Below are positions 26,701 to 37,279 of a stretch of 64,000 nucleotides of DNA, piece by piece. The notes beneath the pieces are model-generated. The model ran no database searches. It worked only from the letters and a program-made list of their open reading frames with translations, and had not been told where the DNA came from. Numbering within the stretch: the first letter of the stretch is position 1; every line of letters begins with the position of its first letter. Made by a program: the position numbers and the translations under genes. Source of the stretch: Anthonomus grandis grandis (lineage: Eukaryota; Arthropoda; Insecta; Coleoptera; Curculionidae); NCBI RefSeq assembly GCF_022605725.1, contig NC_065555.1, positions 8,198,938 through 8,262,937 on the forward strand, written 5' to 3'.

Positions 26701-27098
26701 TGCAGATCTAGAAATTAATTTTAAAAGTCAAGAAATATTTATTAACTTTCTAAGTTGAAATAATTTAAAGACTGAGGTGAGTTCTTATTTCCTAATACCC
26801 TATTATGATTATGTGTTGCATATTTTGTATTAAAAAATACATTTAAATTAAGGAAAGTATATGTGAATTTAAATTGTTATAAGCTTAAATTTAAACGTAT
26901 ATTTTCTATAAAGCTTTCATCCATTCACAATAAGTAAAGAAAACAAGCTCAAAATATGTAATATAACCTATTTATGTTATTTCAAGGTTAAAGCTAATTT
27001 TACGATTATTAGCAAAATAAAATTAAATAGCAAATGTAATTAGCCCTAATGCTAAATACCTCTGCATGTACAATCTACATATTTTAAATTAAATAATC
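23706..27098. other. Gene-free stretch with small hairpin and possible LTR debris
   Basis: No recognised domain. A GC-richer patch at 24150-24400 has no open frame of note. ATCTGTAAAGAT (24461-24472) and ATCTCTACAGAT (24479-24490) form a 12 bp hairpin with one mismatch. At 25734 a string TATATCAGAAGTCATGGATC resembles the junction after an LTR in some retrotransposons, but no LTR pair was found. Confidence 0.4.
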
Positions 27099-27521
27099 GT
27101 GAAAGATTATCAAAAGTGTCGAACAAAAACCCAATATACCGGGGCGAGAGTTAAAGAATTGATTGAGAGTTTGGCAGCAAATATCTCGAAATTTACTAGA
27201 CTTTTGCATAAAACTTTGTGTGGATTTTTGTTTACTAGTGTATTTTTTTTAATTCTATTTGTGTACGGTTTGCATTATTTTTATTTACTTGCTTTTTCCA
27301 CAAATTTTTCAACTTTTTTAAAATATTTTTTAGCTATCTCTACTTATAATTATTGTCATGTTATCATTAGTAAACCAAAAAATGTTTTCATTAAGAGTAA
27401 AAACCAATTAATTCATACAAATTTTAAAAGCCAAACGCCACAAAACAGCTCCGGCACATTAAAAATGAACTTAACAAGTTACTTGTATTTGTTTATTATA
27501 TCAATTCAATACGACTTTTGA
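27099..27521 (+). CDS. Unrecognised 140-codon open frame, doubtful
   Basis: Initiates at a non-ATG (GTG) codon as predicted, so its start is unsupported. The first 30 residues (YQKCRTKTQYTGARVKELIE...) are hydrophilic, then two hydrophobic stretches (around residues 43-60 and 63-84) could span a membrane, and the rest is Asn/Lys/Ser-rich. No family is recognised. Length is marginally more than expected by chance in such AT-rich DNA, but T-rich sequence naturally lacks stops in one frame. Confidence 0.15.
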   Translation: MKDYQKCRTKTQYTGARVKELIESLAANISKFTRLLHKTLCGFLFTSVFFLILFVYGLHYFYLLAFSTNFSTFLKYFLAISTYNYCHVIISKPKNVFIKSKNQLIHTNFKSQTPQNSSGTLKMNLTSYLYLFIISIQYDF

Positions 27522-30500
27522 AAAGCAAATTTTACATTATATTGGGGATACTAGTAAATTATTAATATTCTTTTGATAATACAAAGCTACAAAATCTATA
27601 GTCACTAATTTACTCACCTACCAGCACTATTTTCTGGATGCCTTTCGAAGCAAATTAATAGCTTATAACCCCACTTCTTTAAGGCTCTAAAAAGTAAATT
27701 ATATCGATAGGAGCACAAATAAGTCTATTAAAAAAACTAAGAATCTCATATAAATTTTAAATTGATAAAACCCTACTTGTATATTCTCCTAATAAGGATC
27801 ATTATTATATCTTTACCATAAGATATATTTTATAACTTGGAAAGCGTTTCACTGACATTTCATAGTTGAGAAAGCAGTAACTAATTTATTTCAACAAATT
27901 AAAGCTGCTTTCAAGTAGAGTGCCAACAGCTTTGCAGCGAATTTAATCCCGGTTAACTTTTAATTAGAACAAATCACATTGGCTCCTTGTCAGCCGGAGT
28001 GAGAACATAGTTATGGTCTACAAGAGATTCCGAGACTAAAAAAGACCTTTTAAATCACTGATTTTTTGTCTGGTTTTAAGATTTCTTTGGTTCAATAAAA
28101 CTACAAGATAAAATAGTGAAATTTTACATTTGCTTTATTTATATAATATATATGTTTGTATAAAATTATAATAAAATAATAAAAAATAAATATGTTTGCT
28201 TTTGTAGTGACAGGAATATTTAACTTTCTTGTAAATATAGATCCTACAGCTTTGGCGAATAAAAAGAACTGGCTATAAAAAATAATTAAAACTTGAAACC
28301 TTACGTATAAAAAATAAGATCTTACGGAATGTTTTTAGAAAAAAATTAATAACTTCCTTAATATCTATCCGCCATTTGTAGATATCTTAACAATATCTAC
28401 AAATGGTGGATCTTGAAGAGAGTCTTGCTTTGGATAGATGAAAATAAGAAATTTAAATGTTGAATTATTTATTGTTTCTATATTGTCTTTTACAATATTA
28501 AGTGAATTTTAAATTTTTCTTCATAAATCCTTTTTATTATTAATTTGAGGTATAGCAAGTTCTTTTATGACCTCTATCAAAAATTGAAGACAAATCCGAT
28601 AAGCTTGATGAATAGTTTATAAAAATGTTGTTTTCTTTTCTAACCAAAATGCAAAAGTTACGACACGGTATGTATCTTAATTCTTTGTCATATTTACACA
28701 AGTATTAGTTACCAGAGCATCCCATATTTTAGGCTTCGAAATCCTGTTATAAATACAAGAATTATCAACATTCCTTCAACGTTACCATATACTATGTTTG
28801 CGCAACCGTTAATGCGCACTCAGATAAAATGCATTTATGTAGACACCCTTAAACCGTTCCCAATTCGCATTTTAAAACGTTTTGAATATGTGGATGATCT
28901 CCCTGTAATACGCATTAGGCAAAATTTCATGTATATGGGTGAAGATCTCGTACTAATTTTCAGTGCTGCCAACTAACAAAAATTTAAAAACGGAGACACA
29001 TCGAAAAATTTAAAGAATTTTATTCTTTCCTTAGATATACTTTTACTCAATCTTCTCAACCTAAGTAACTTATTAATAAATTATTTAGGTTGGCATTAAA
29101 GAAACCGCTTGTTAACGTCAACGTTAACACCTCTTCTTAAAACCGTTGTGTAAACACATGCCAAAGCGCTTTTGTTCTAATTCGCATTAGCTGCTAATTC
29201 GCATTAATGTCACGTGTATTTTTAGTAATAGACTACGAATTTTGATGTATTTTTATGTTTACTATTTTATTTGTTACTTGGTTTAGGTTTATTGTCTGTC
29301 CAAGGGGTTTATCTGAAACCTCTTTCTCAATCACAAAACTCGATTCGCATTCTTGCCAAGCTTTCGCAATTATCGCATGCTCTATTTAAAAAAAAGTTGC
29401 CAGATGTCAATTAATGTTATTGCCAGATTACCCATTCACCAATTCACCACGTTATTGTGTACACAGGATTATACTACAATTTTACAATTTTTAAAAAACT
29501 GCACTTCGAATAGATGTGTTGTAAAATATTTTACCTAGATTTCTTTTTTGTAAATATTTTATGAATCTACATCATAAGTAAATTATAAAAAAATAGACAT
29601 AAGTAAAAATCTATTTAATCAGAATAGCTGAGTCCGCTTCTGTCTATTTTTGCCTGTAGGTAGTGGCACAAATCAGAATTTTTAGGCACGTTGGCTAATT
29701 AAAAATGATGCAGGTTATTATGGAAGCATGATGTTTATGTTGATTTTAAATCTATATTAATCTATAACTAGTATATGCCAGCGAAAATATATAACCAATA
29801 ACAAAAATTTATAAAATGAAAAATGTATTTAAAATTAAATCGTCGGCTCAACAAAAAAGTATATAAAAACACTAAAAAAGTTATTCTTTATACACATATA
29901 TACAAGGTATCGCAAAATGCTTTTAATAGGGTCGAGTTTTGCAATTTTATAGGAGTTTTTTATAGGAGATACTTCGTCTGATTTTTTTAAAACTACCCTT
30001 ACGTTATTCACTATAGAAACTCTGCCTTGCTTTTTTTTAATTAGCACTTATTGTATATATATATTGTATATAGAGAATGTTTTGAAATTGTTTTAATATA
30101 AAAAAAGTAAAAAACTACAATAAATCAAAAGGTATGGGAAATATTTCATCATACACTGTAAAGCACTCTTGAGGCTATATAGTAAAACTATATTTATAAT
30201 AATATTAAGATTTCATATCGACCTTAAATGTGTCAATTTTATTTTAGATATTTTTTTCAAAATATATTTCAAGTCACCTAGTTAATAAAAATCGATCTAT
30301 TTGTGATTTATATAATTATTACGTCGATCTAAAAAACATGCAAGGCAAAAAGTGTAAAATGAATTATAAAAGCGATGCGTACCAATATATTTAGGTCGAC
30401 TGAGCCACAAAGCTTCTGTTCCAAAATCACATTACAATAAAAGGAAATCGCAGTTGTTTGCAAAATGAACGTATCTCGCAAAACCTTTCCCACAAGGATA

Positions 30501-31659
30501 GGATAATGCATCGGTAGGAAAGAATCCCAAAAATCTGAGTCCTGCGGGAGTTGGTCCATCGAATTCGATATATAGCTAATTTCCTGGAAAGCCGGCCGCA
30601 CGTTTAAAAGGATCTTTTTCAATAAAATTTAAATTGAATGCCTTTTATGTTTATTTCGACGGTTAGTTTTATGGATGTAGGTTTTATCCACGTAATATTA
30701 TAAAGCATATTAAATGACTTCAATTTATTGAGATTTATTCTTTTTTTTCCTGAAAAATAGCTATTTTAAATTTATACGATCAAATGCAGCAATATAATTA
30801 GTATTTTTTAACAGCAGTAAGTAATGAAAATATATTTTTTTATTGTTTGGAAAGAAACACTATTATTTTGCTTGTCGGGGATGCATATACAAATGTTTAT
30901 GACATTCTTAAAAAAATCAAAAATATTTCTGAGCTGGTTGAGTTTTTATCTCGTTTAGCTATTCTTCATTTAGGTACCAAACGTCCTCAATATGTTGAAT
31001 TTTTTGGACACAGAACCAGTTAAATAATGGCTCCATCAGGTATCAGGGTTCTAAACTATGACCCTTAAATTTTATCCTATTCATGAAAAATACTTGACTT
31101 TGTGTAGATTTTATTTAAATATCGAAAATACAAGGAAATTATAAAATGCTATCCTTCGAGATTAATTCTCTAATTATTGACAGTACCTCTGCCATTAAAC
31201 TATTGTTACGTTCATTCGATTTAACAATATTTGACCATACTTGAAAAGAGTATACTATAGAATATATCCGCACTATAAAGCTATATACGAGTTTTAAAAT
31301 GTAAAGCGTATTTTTTTTTGTTTCAGTCCAAAGGAGAGCAACTGGAAATCAGTATATTCTCTCTAAGATGATCGTTAAAAGGCATATTAAAGTTTTATAA
31401 TAAGATCTTTACAGCGAAGAAGAAAAAGAAGATCTTATAGGTTTTAAATAATTTATAAAATGGGTTTGTTGACTCGCCAGAGATTGTCTTACTTCCAACT
31501 TTATATGCTCGCAGTTGTCATCTTGCAAGATGTAGTACCAAGATTACAAAATTTTTACCTTTACGTAGATCATAATAATATATAACCTAAAATTTTATGT
31601 GCTAGTTGAGATATTTTCGGTTTAGTTTTTTTTTATTTTGTTTTTAGTTTTTTTTTGCT
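27522..31659. other. Gene-free stretch with one hairpin
   Basis: Contains the hairpin at 28368-28410 and small open frames (28794-28976 plus, 30329-30622 minus) without recognisable domains. GTTAACGTCAACGTTAAC at 29111-29128 is a short near-palindrome. Otherwise nothing is seen. Confidence 0.4.
28368..28410. repeat. Hairpin, 18 bp arms, one mismatch, 7 nt loop
   Basis: TCCGCCATTTGTAGATAT (28368-28385) and ATATCTACAAATGGTGGA (28393-28410) pair at 17 of 18 positions around the loop CTTAACA. The stem is long and strong for this AT-rich context. Confidence 0.93.
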
Positions 31660-31917
31660 TTAAAGCCTAATGCATAGAATAGGGCTTTCTATGGTATTAT
31701 TAGAAAGCATTTTTCAAGAGCTTCATGATGATGTATCTATCACTCGACTCTCTTTTTATTTAACATTTTAGGGGTGTATATCACTTTGTCCAAGGGGTTG
31801 CAAATAAGGGTGAGATATTATGATGGTTTTTGTTTGCCTTTCATTTAATAGAAACTGTTTTCGCCGTATTAAGTCTTTCGTTCCTATTTAAGTTTTTAAA
31901 TTGTCACCCTGTATATT
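31660..31917 (-). mobile_element. End of an ACAGGGTG-type DNA element
   Basis: Read on the minus strand the block begins ATACAGGGTGACAATTTAAA, an insect transposon-end style, and continues with TTGCAACCCCTTGGACAAAG and ACACCCCTAAAATGTTAAAT. I believe these belong to 5' ends of mariner-like elements, but this is recognition by memory only. No transposase is attached. Confidence 0.35.
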
Positions 31918-32289
31918 CCAATAATCAACTCTACATTAACCCATTGCTAGCAATGCAAGAAAAAAAATCAAAATAAAATATAAGTTTAAAGAAATTAAAA
32001 ATTATTTAACCCTTGTAGTAAAAAGAAGGAAGGTTACATAAGAAAACCATTTTTTTTAAGTAGATCGACGAATAATATAAATTTGCGTATTTTAAATTAA
32101 ATTAATTATATTTAGATACATAACAATCAATGTTGTTAAAAAAATATAAAGGTTTGTATAAAATAATATAATAAGTTTTGTTAATTAAAATAATATAACT
32201 CACTAGTAATCAAGGAATTTCGTGTCCTTTTTGTCATACATTTTGTAAACCATTTAATTATACTTAACGAAAATATTTCCATTCATAAT

Positions 32290-32790
32290 CTACGTATTTT
32301 TATAAGTAGATTTTTTGCTCTACGATCGAATATTTCAAGCCGCACTTTTGTTAGATCTTCCTTTATAAATACGCCCGAGTTTTTTAAATATTTGCGGTTT
32401 TTTATCCCTGTTGATCGAACCGAGACCGAATTTAAACGCGCCATAACTGCAGGAAGCATATTGTTGCTGCTTTTATATTTCAGGCGAAATTTTAAATGTC
32501 AACCTTTTTGATGTTATTGACGGGGAATTTGTAGCGAAATAGATCCTTGACGTTTACGCTTAGATCCTCATCCTATTCATGTGGTAGATCAAATATGCCT
32601 ACGTTCACGTTGCACGTTGCTTATTCCTGATCGTCCATCTTTTTCTTTCGCAAAATTTTTGTTTCATAGGGCCTTTATTTGTGATAAAAGTGAGTCTGTT
32701 GCTGGCTATGCTTACTCACCTGTTCTCCAAGCTTTTCATAATTACATTTAGCTTATCTGCTACTTCTTGCACAAACTTATCACTAAAAGT
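32290..32790 (-). pseudogene. LINE ORF1 relic (nucleic-acid-binding protein)
   Basis: Minus-strand ORF1-like protein as found in CR1/Jockey-type LINEs, where it binds RNA and acts as a chaperone. Visible: FVQEVADKLNVIMKSLENR, a GIFDLPHE ... DEDLSVNVKDLFRYK strand-helix, and the diagnostic C-terminal block YLKNSGVFIKEDLTKVRLEI, then FDRRAKNLLIKIRRL and a stop near 32290. Stops and frameshifts lie between these blocks. No ORF2 follows. Lies about 90 bp from the left end of the tyrosine-recombinase element. Confidence 0.65.
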
Positions 32791-32878
32791 ATTTTATGTT
32801 TTACCTATCTATTATTGATTTATAATACCTTAGAAACGGAATATGTTATGGTAGCAATAATACCTGCTATCACACCTA

Positions 32879-32905
32879 GGGCATTATAAGATTATGATAA
32901 TGCCC
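32879..32905. repeat. Left palindromic end of the recombinase element
   Basis: GGGCATTAT (32879-32887) and ATAATGCCC (32897-32905) are exact inverted arms around the spacer AAGATTATG. GGAA follows directly inward, as at the other end. Confidence 0.93.
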
Positions 32906-33066
32906 GGAAATTTTATTGCTTATCCAATTTTATTTCTCTCATAATAAAGAATAAACATCCATTTTATACAAAAATAATTTTAATGGACAATTTACAAACT
33001 ATACAAAATAGCCTTAGTGCTGCCACATTTACCATCACAAAAAACACCGACCATTCTATAGTGGGA

Positions 33067-33777
33067 TCAGCTACATTTTCCGAAACATTTCAAAATTGTA
33101 ATTTTTATTTTGGAAATAAAGTTTTCTATTAAATTTAAAGCGCCTAAATCTTCTTCAGTGATAGTAAAACTTTTTGAAGTTGAAGTTTTAGTTTCTGGTA
33201 CCTTTATAACCAAGACCGTTCCTCTATCTTCAATATCATCAATGGTCATTTTGACCAACTCATCTCGTCTTAAACCTCCAAAAACACCCATTACCAATAT
33301 GACTTTGTGTACTAAGTAGATATCATCAGTAGCCTTCTTAATAAATTTTATTATTTGTTCTCCTTCCAAAACTTTAGACTTCTTCGGGATATATCCTTTC
33401 GACTTAACTTTTAATGATATGAAACGATGGTATTGCGAGATGTCTATATTTTTATAGACCATTAACGTAGACCAGAATAGAATACTTGGTCCAGATAGAG
33501 TTCGGATTGTATTTTTCCGACTAAAAGTATTAAAATTTGTTAAACATATGTACCTATTAAAATAAAATCAATAACTTACCAGTTCCTGAAAATATGCCAT
33601 TAGAACGGTTTTGGTTATTTGAACAATTGCGTTGGCATCTTTCCAAATACCAAATATGCCATACTCCCGATCATACTGTTGCCTTAATTTAACTGGCAAA
33701 AGATTTTCGGTTGCTTTTATGGCCTTTTCTCTTATATTTTGTGGAATTTCTTCCATTTTAAGCAAATATTTAAGCAA
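33067..33777 (-). pseudogene. Crypton-like tyrosine recombinase, truncated, with 59 bp intron
   Basis: N-terminal SAM-like core-binding part in exon 1 (33777-33580): LPVKLRQQYDREYGIFGIWK, then TVLMAYFQEL. A GTAAGT...TTTTAG intron at 33579-33521 joins it in frame to SEKYNPNSIWTKYSIL (33520 down). A small deletion near 33470 shifts the frame into NIDISQYHRFISLKVKSKGY, IPKKSKVLEGEQIIKFI, the catalytic-domain start VMGVFGGLRRDEL (box I Arg), and IDDIEDRGTVLVIKVPETKT. The frame ends soon after FTITEEDLGALNLIENF. The second catalytic box (HxxR) and the nucleophilic Tyr are missing, so the protein could not recombine DNA. A likely start is the Met of MEEIPQN. Family recognition is strong; assignment to Crypton subgroup is inferred. 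Confidence 0.8.
33521..33579 (-). other. 59 bp GT-AG intron in the recombinase gene
   Basis: Donor GTAAGT and acceptor ACTTTTAG. Splicing joins ...AYFQEL to SEKYNPN... without changing frame, and removes in-frame stops. The joined peptide fits the conserved block of this insect recombinase family, which supports a real intron. Confidence 0.7.
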
Positions 33778-33990
33778 AAAATGCCAACTGACTAACTGAC
33801 AGAAACATCAAAGTCAAACTTAAATAATCACTGTAAGTCACTTGATAAATTTCTGTAGGTAGGTATGTACGTATACCTACCTGTATAGGTAGACTCTATT
33901 TTTTTATTTATTAAAATTATTTTTGTTCATAAAAATCAATTTTTAGGTAAAACATAAAGGATTGTATGCACCACGGGTATTGTTAGACTC

Positions 33991-34058
33991 TAATGCCCAT
34001 CAGGCGGAAACCTAGCTACTATTTCCACCTTCCGGGCATTATCGTCCTTACAATGCCC
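33991..34058. repeat. Right end of the recombinase element, nested palindromes
   Basis: GGGCATT (34034-34040) and AATGCCC (34052-34058) form the terminal palindrome. A third arm, TAATGCCC (33991-33998), lies inward. TAATGCCCATCAGGCGGAAA (33991-34010) folds on TTTCCACCTTCCGGGCATTA (34022-34041) with about 16 of 20 matches around an 11 nt loop, so three alternating arms can pair in two ways. Confidence 0.85.
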
Positions 34059-34308
34059 TTGATACATTTGCACTCTTAAAACAAATAATTTATTGATTAT
34101 ATTATAGACACTCCTAAAATATTAGACATTATTAGAGAGATTTTACGCCAACCTTAATTTATTTTTGCATGTAGTCACTAAACACGATTAATTTTTTAAA
34201 AACAGTATTATCGCGTACGCATTTATTAATATTGTAAAAGAATATCCTGTACTACAACAAATATACCGGTTCTAACACAATAATATTTTAATAAGATGAC
34301 ATTATACA

Positions 34309-34840
34309 GGGTGTCCCGTAAATAATGGTAAATAGCAGCATGAAAGTCAAAGACAACCAAGATACAGAGTGATAAACTTAATGTAATTTTTTTAAATTTT
34401 AGGTATATATTTAGCATTTATTTTTCGTTTTTAACAAATTTTGGCAGACTTAAATTATATGGAAAAAAAATTTATCATTTTTTAAATTTATATCGTAGGA
34501 CGCCACCAGTATTATTTCAATTTTTTTTCAGATTCCTTAATTTTTTTATACTTGGCATCAATATTTTTTTTATTTAAAATATACATTGTGTGAACAGTTT
34601 TATTCAACAAAACTCAACTCTTTTCGAGATATTTACATTTGAATTTTCAATACACTCAAAAATAATATACATTTATAAAATTTAAATTACTTAAATTACA
34701 CTTCCAATGAATAAAAAATACAAAAAATAAATTAAAAATTAAAATTTTGAATATTTGTCAGTAAATGATCGACGTGACCTCCATTTGTCTCAATACGTCG
34801 AATTTTTTTTACTGAAAGTTTACCGAATTCTAACAAATAA
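34309..34840 (-). mobile_element. 3' end of a mariner-like element
   Basis: Minus-strand transposase C-terminus KKIRRIETNGGHVDHLL, a standard tail of IS630/mariner-like DDE_3 transposases, followed by a stop near 34735 and about 420 bp of AT-rich 3' sequence ending at an element terminus CAGGGTGTCCCGTAAATAAT (plus strand 34309). The catalytic domain and the other end are absent. Confidence 0.65.
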
Positions 34841-37279
34841 TTTCTTATTTAGATGAAGCATTTATATAAATTATTTTTGCAATTTAATCATAATTAGGTA
34901 GGCAATGTGCTTCTCTCATTATAATATTGAAATGTAAATTTCAGTAGCAAGAATAAGATAAGTCTTTATAATTTAACGGTTTCCTTAACAATGTATATTT
35001 AAGTCCTTGTCAATTTGCGACGTTAGAGTTTATGTATTTTAGATAGAGATTAAAAGAAAACATTGACATGGCCTTTATGGTTCTTACTCCTGAGTTTTTA
35101 ATGGTTAAAAATTAACTTAGAGTTATGCATAAGTACGCAATTTATACGTAGTTCAGGGAATATAAAAATGACAATTTTATAGACGAAGCAACCAGTATGA
35201 ATAAACATGAAATTAAACAGAATTACTGAGTGTAATGCGTAAAGAGTAAAAAATAGCAAAAATATAGACAATCTTCAATATTTTTTTTTACAAGAACTGC
35301 GCAAAGTATAATTAACTTAATATTTCTTAATCATAGAACACAAAATAAGACGATTAAATAAATATAAAAAATAATAATTTTCTCTGACAAAGACTAAATT
35401 TCTACAAAAGTAATAATAATCACAAATTTCTCATATAACCTTTAACACAAGATACTTAACATTTTTTATGACAATTAAATTGAATACCTACCCAGTTTAC
35501 AGTGTCTATGGTCCAATATCCAAGGGAAATTTTCGACCCCAATAAGTAAAATAAGCAATATTTATTAAATTAAAAAAAAATTTCTTCTTAAATATTTTTA
35601 TTAAAAACTTAATGAGTGTACAAATTGTACACTGTGTTGGTTAGTTAATAAAACACACTGCTTGTATTCAGCGTATATAATAAATTAAAAATTGCTGCCT
35701 AGTGCTTTCAGCTGTAGGCCATCATCAGGGCAACCACACTATTAAAAAAAACGGTATACAATATATTGCCTATGGTTTCTTAAGTACTAAACAAAACGAA
35801 GTGCGTGTATTGGTTTATCTTCGTTTTTTTAATCTTTTAATTGTTAATTGAATAAAATAAATAAAGAAAAATAAACCTATTTTTCCAACTAATTCCAACG
35901 ACTATTTCAAAAATAAAATATTAGGTAAACTATTTAATTTCTTTAGGTTAATAAAATATTTAACCATTATAATTGCAAAAGCTGATAAATGAAAAAAATG
36001 AAAAGTAAAAATGTTTGTCGACAGCTGAAGTAGTTTTTGTACTATTAAAATGGCAAGTTCGAATTTCCACCGGAAAACTGGGACACTATTAAAATTGCCT
36101 ACTGCTATCGGCATAAAATAGAAATAATCCTTTAAATAAACTGCTGAGTAATTAAAATGGCTTGGTGTATAGTTTTTTGGGTGAACTTTGGATCGAATTT
36201 TACAAAAGCATTAAGTACCGAATTAGAATGGCTTGCAGTAAAATAAAAAGCTATGTTTTTTATTAAACCTTATAACTAGTAAATGTAAACTTACTAATTA
36301 TTCATAGGTAGGTTTCTCTTATTTTAAAAGATTGATTGTTTTATCTTAATAATTATTTGCCAATTTTATGTGATAATGTAAAATAAAAAATTCCAAATAA
36401 TGAATCATGAAATAATACGCAAAGATTTTAAATCAATATATGCTTTAAAAGTAATACAGAAATACCACTATTATCAGTATTGAAATAAAAACGCCATATT
36501 TTGGGTAGTATCCATTTTTAGTTGAGCTTTTAGGCATTCTTGTATCCTTCGTTAGAATACACTATAAAATAAAATATTCATCAGAATACACACAGAATTA
36601 TGAATCACTCTATGACTCGATATGTATTCGATACTTAGTCAGGTTTTCTTTACAATTAGGTACATACAAGAGCGTTACATATTTTAGCACACGATCGAAT
36701 GTTATTTACGAGAATTTATAGGACTATACCCTATTATTACCCTATCCATGTTCACATGGACAACGCGCTTATGTTTCGATTTATTCCTATACTACTTACT
36801 ATTTTATTTATTACTTGGTTTAAATTAATTGCATTTAAATATATAGTTAATCAATACCTCAAATACGTAGATTAGGCTAATTTAGTATATATGTAAATAA
36901 AACTTACTACTAAATAATATATGCGGTTCGCGGTCACTTTTCGTAGGCTCGGATACTCATCCATTACAATTTCAGAAAATAATCCCTACTTAATATTAAC
37001 GATGATACCAAACATAAATAAAATAACACACTACCAAAGGATTTTATTCCCAAGTAGATTAGGCAACATTAGGAAAACTAACGGCAACAAAGCTAGTGGT
37101 CCAGCTAATTATATAAATTAAGACAAAACCTACATTAACCCACTAAATGCAAAAAAAAGATATAATGATCATTTACTATCTGAGGTTATGACTTCGTGAG
37201 CCATTGGTCAACTTGATCTAGAGCCATCTCGTAACAAGGGTGCAAACCTATTTTCATATGCTGGCAACCAGTTATGCAC
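34841..37279. other. Gene-free stretch with a ribozyme-like motif and short repeats
   Basis: No coding similarity. Holds the hammerhead-like motif near 35704-35730 and four copies of an ATTAAAATGGC-like word at about 36046, 36087, 36150 and 36220 with irregular spacing. The open frames at 35902-36114 and 36921-37121 are unsupported. Confidence 0.4.
35704..35730 (-). ncRNA. Degenerate hammerhead-ribozyme-like motif
   Basis: On the minus strand CTGATGA is followed by TGGCCTACAGCT, which can form a short stem, and then GAAAGC. CUGANGA-stem-GAAA is the hammerhead core, known in Penelope-like retroelement repeats. The closing stem I/III and a clear cleavage triplet are not obvious, so activity is doubtful. 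Confidence 0.3.

Larger units (their letters stand above)
32879..34058 (-). mobile_element. Compact tyrosine-recombinase element with palindromic ends
   Basis: A 1180 bp unit carrying a Crypton-like tyrosine recombinase gene (minus) between two inverted related ends. The left end is GGGCATTAT-9 nt-ATAATGCCC followed by GGAA. The right end, read inward, is GGGCATTGT-7 nt-ATAATGCCC followed by GGAA. Each end is therefore itself a palindrome with a short spacer, the layout of tyrosine-recombinase crossover sites, and the two are inverted relative to each other. Cryptons are generally described as lacking terminal inverted repeats, so this is unusual. Boundaries are inferred from the repeats. I see no certain target-site duplication. 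Confidence 0.65.

Noticed and set aside
30329..30622. 97-codon minus-strand open frame in a GC-richer patch
   Set aside because: Hydrophobic stretches but no recognisable family, and other frames of the same patch look equally plausible; not enough for a gene call.
33110..33319. 69-codon plus-strand open frame
   Set aside because: Antisense shadow of the tyrosine recombinase catalytic domain.
33554..33579. A 26 nt intron ending at TTTTAATAG in the recombinase gene
   Set aside because: Too short for a spliceosomal intron, and splicing there leads into stops. The 59 bp choice ending ACTTTTAG gives a continuous conserved frame.
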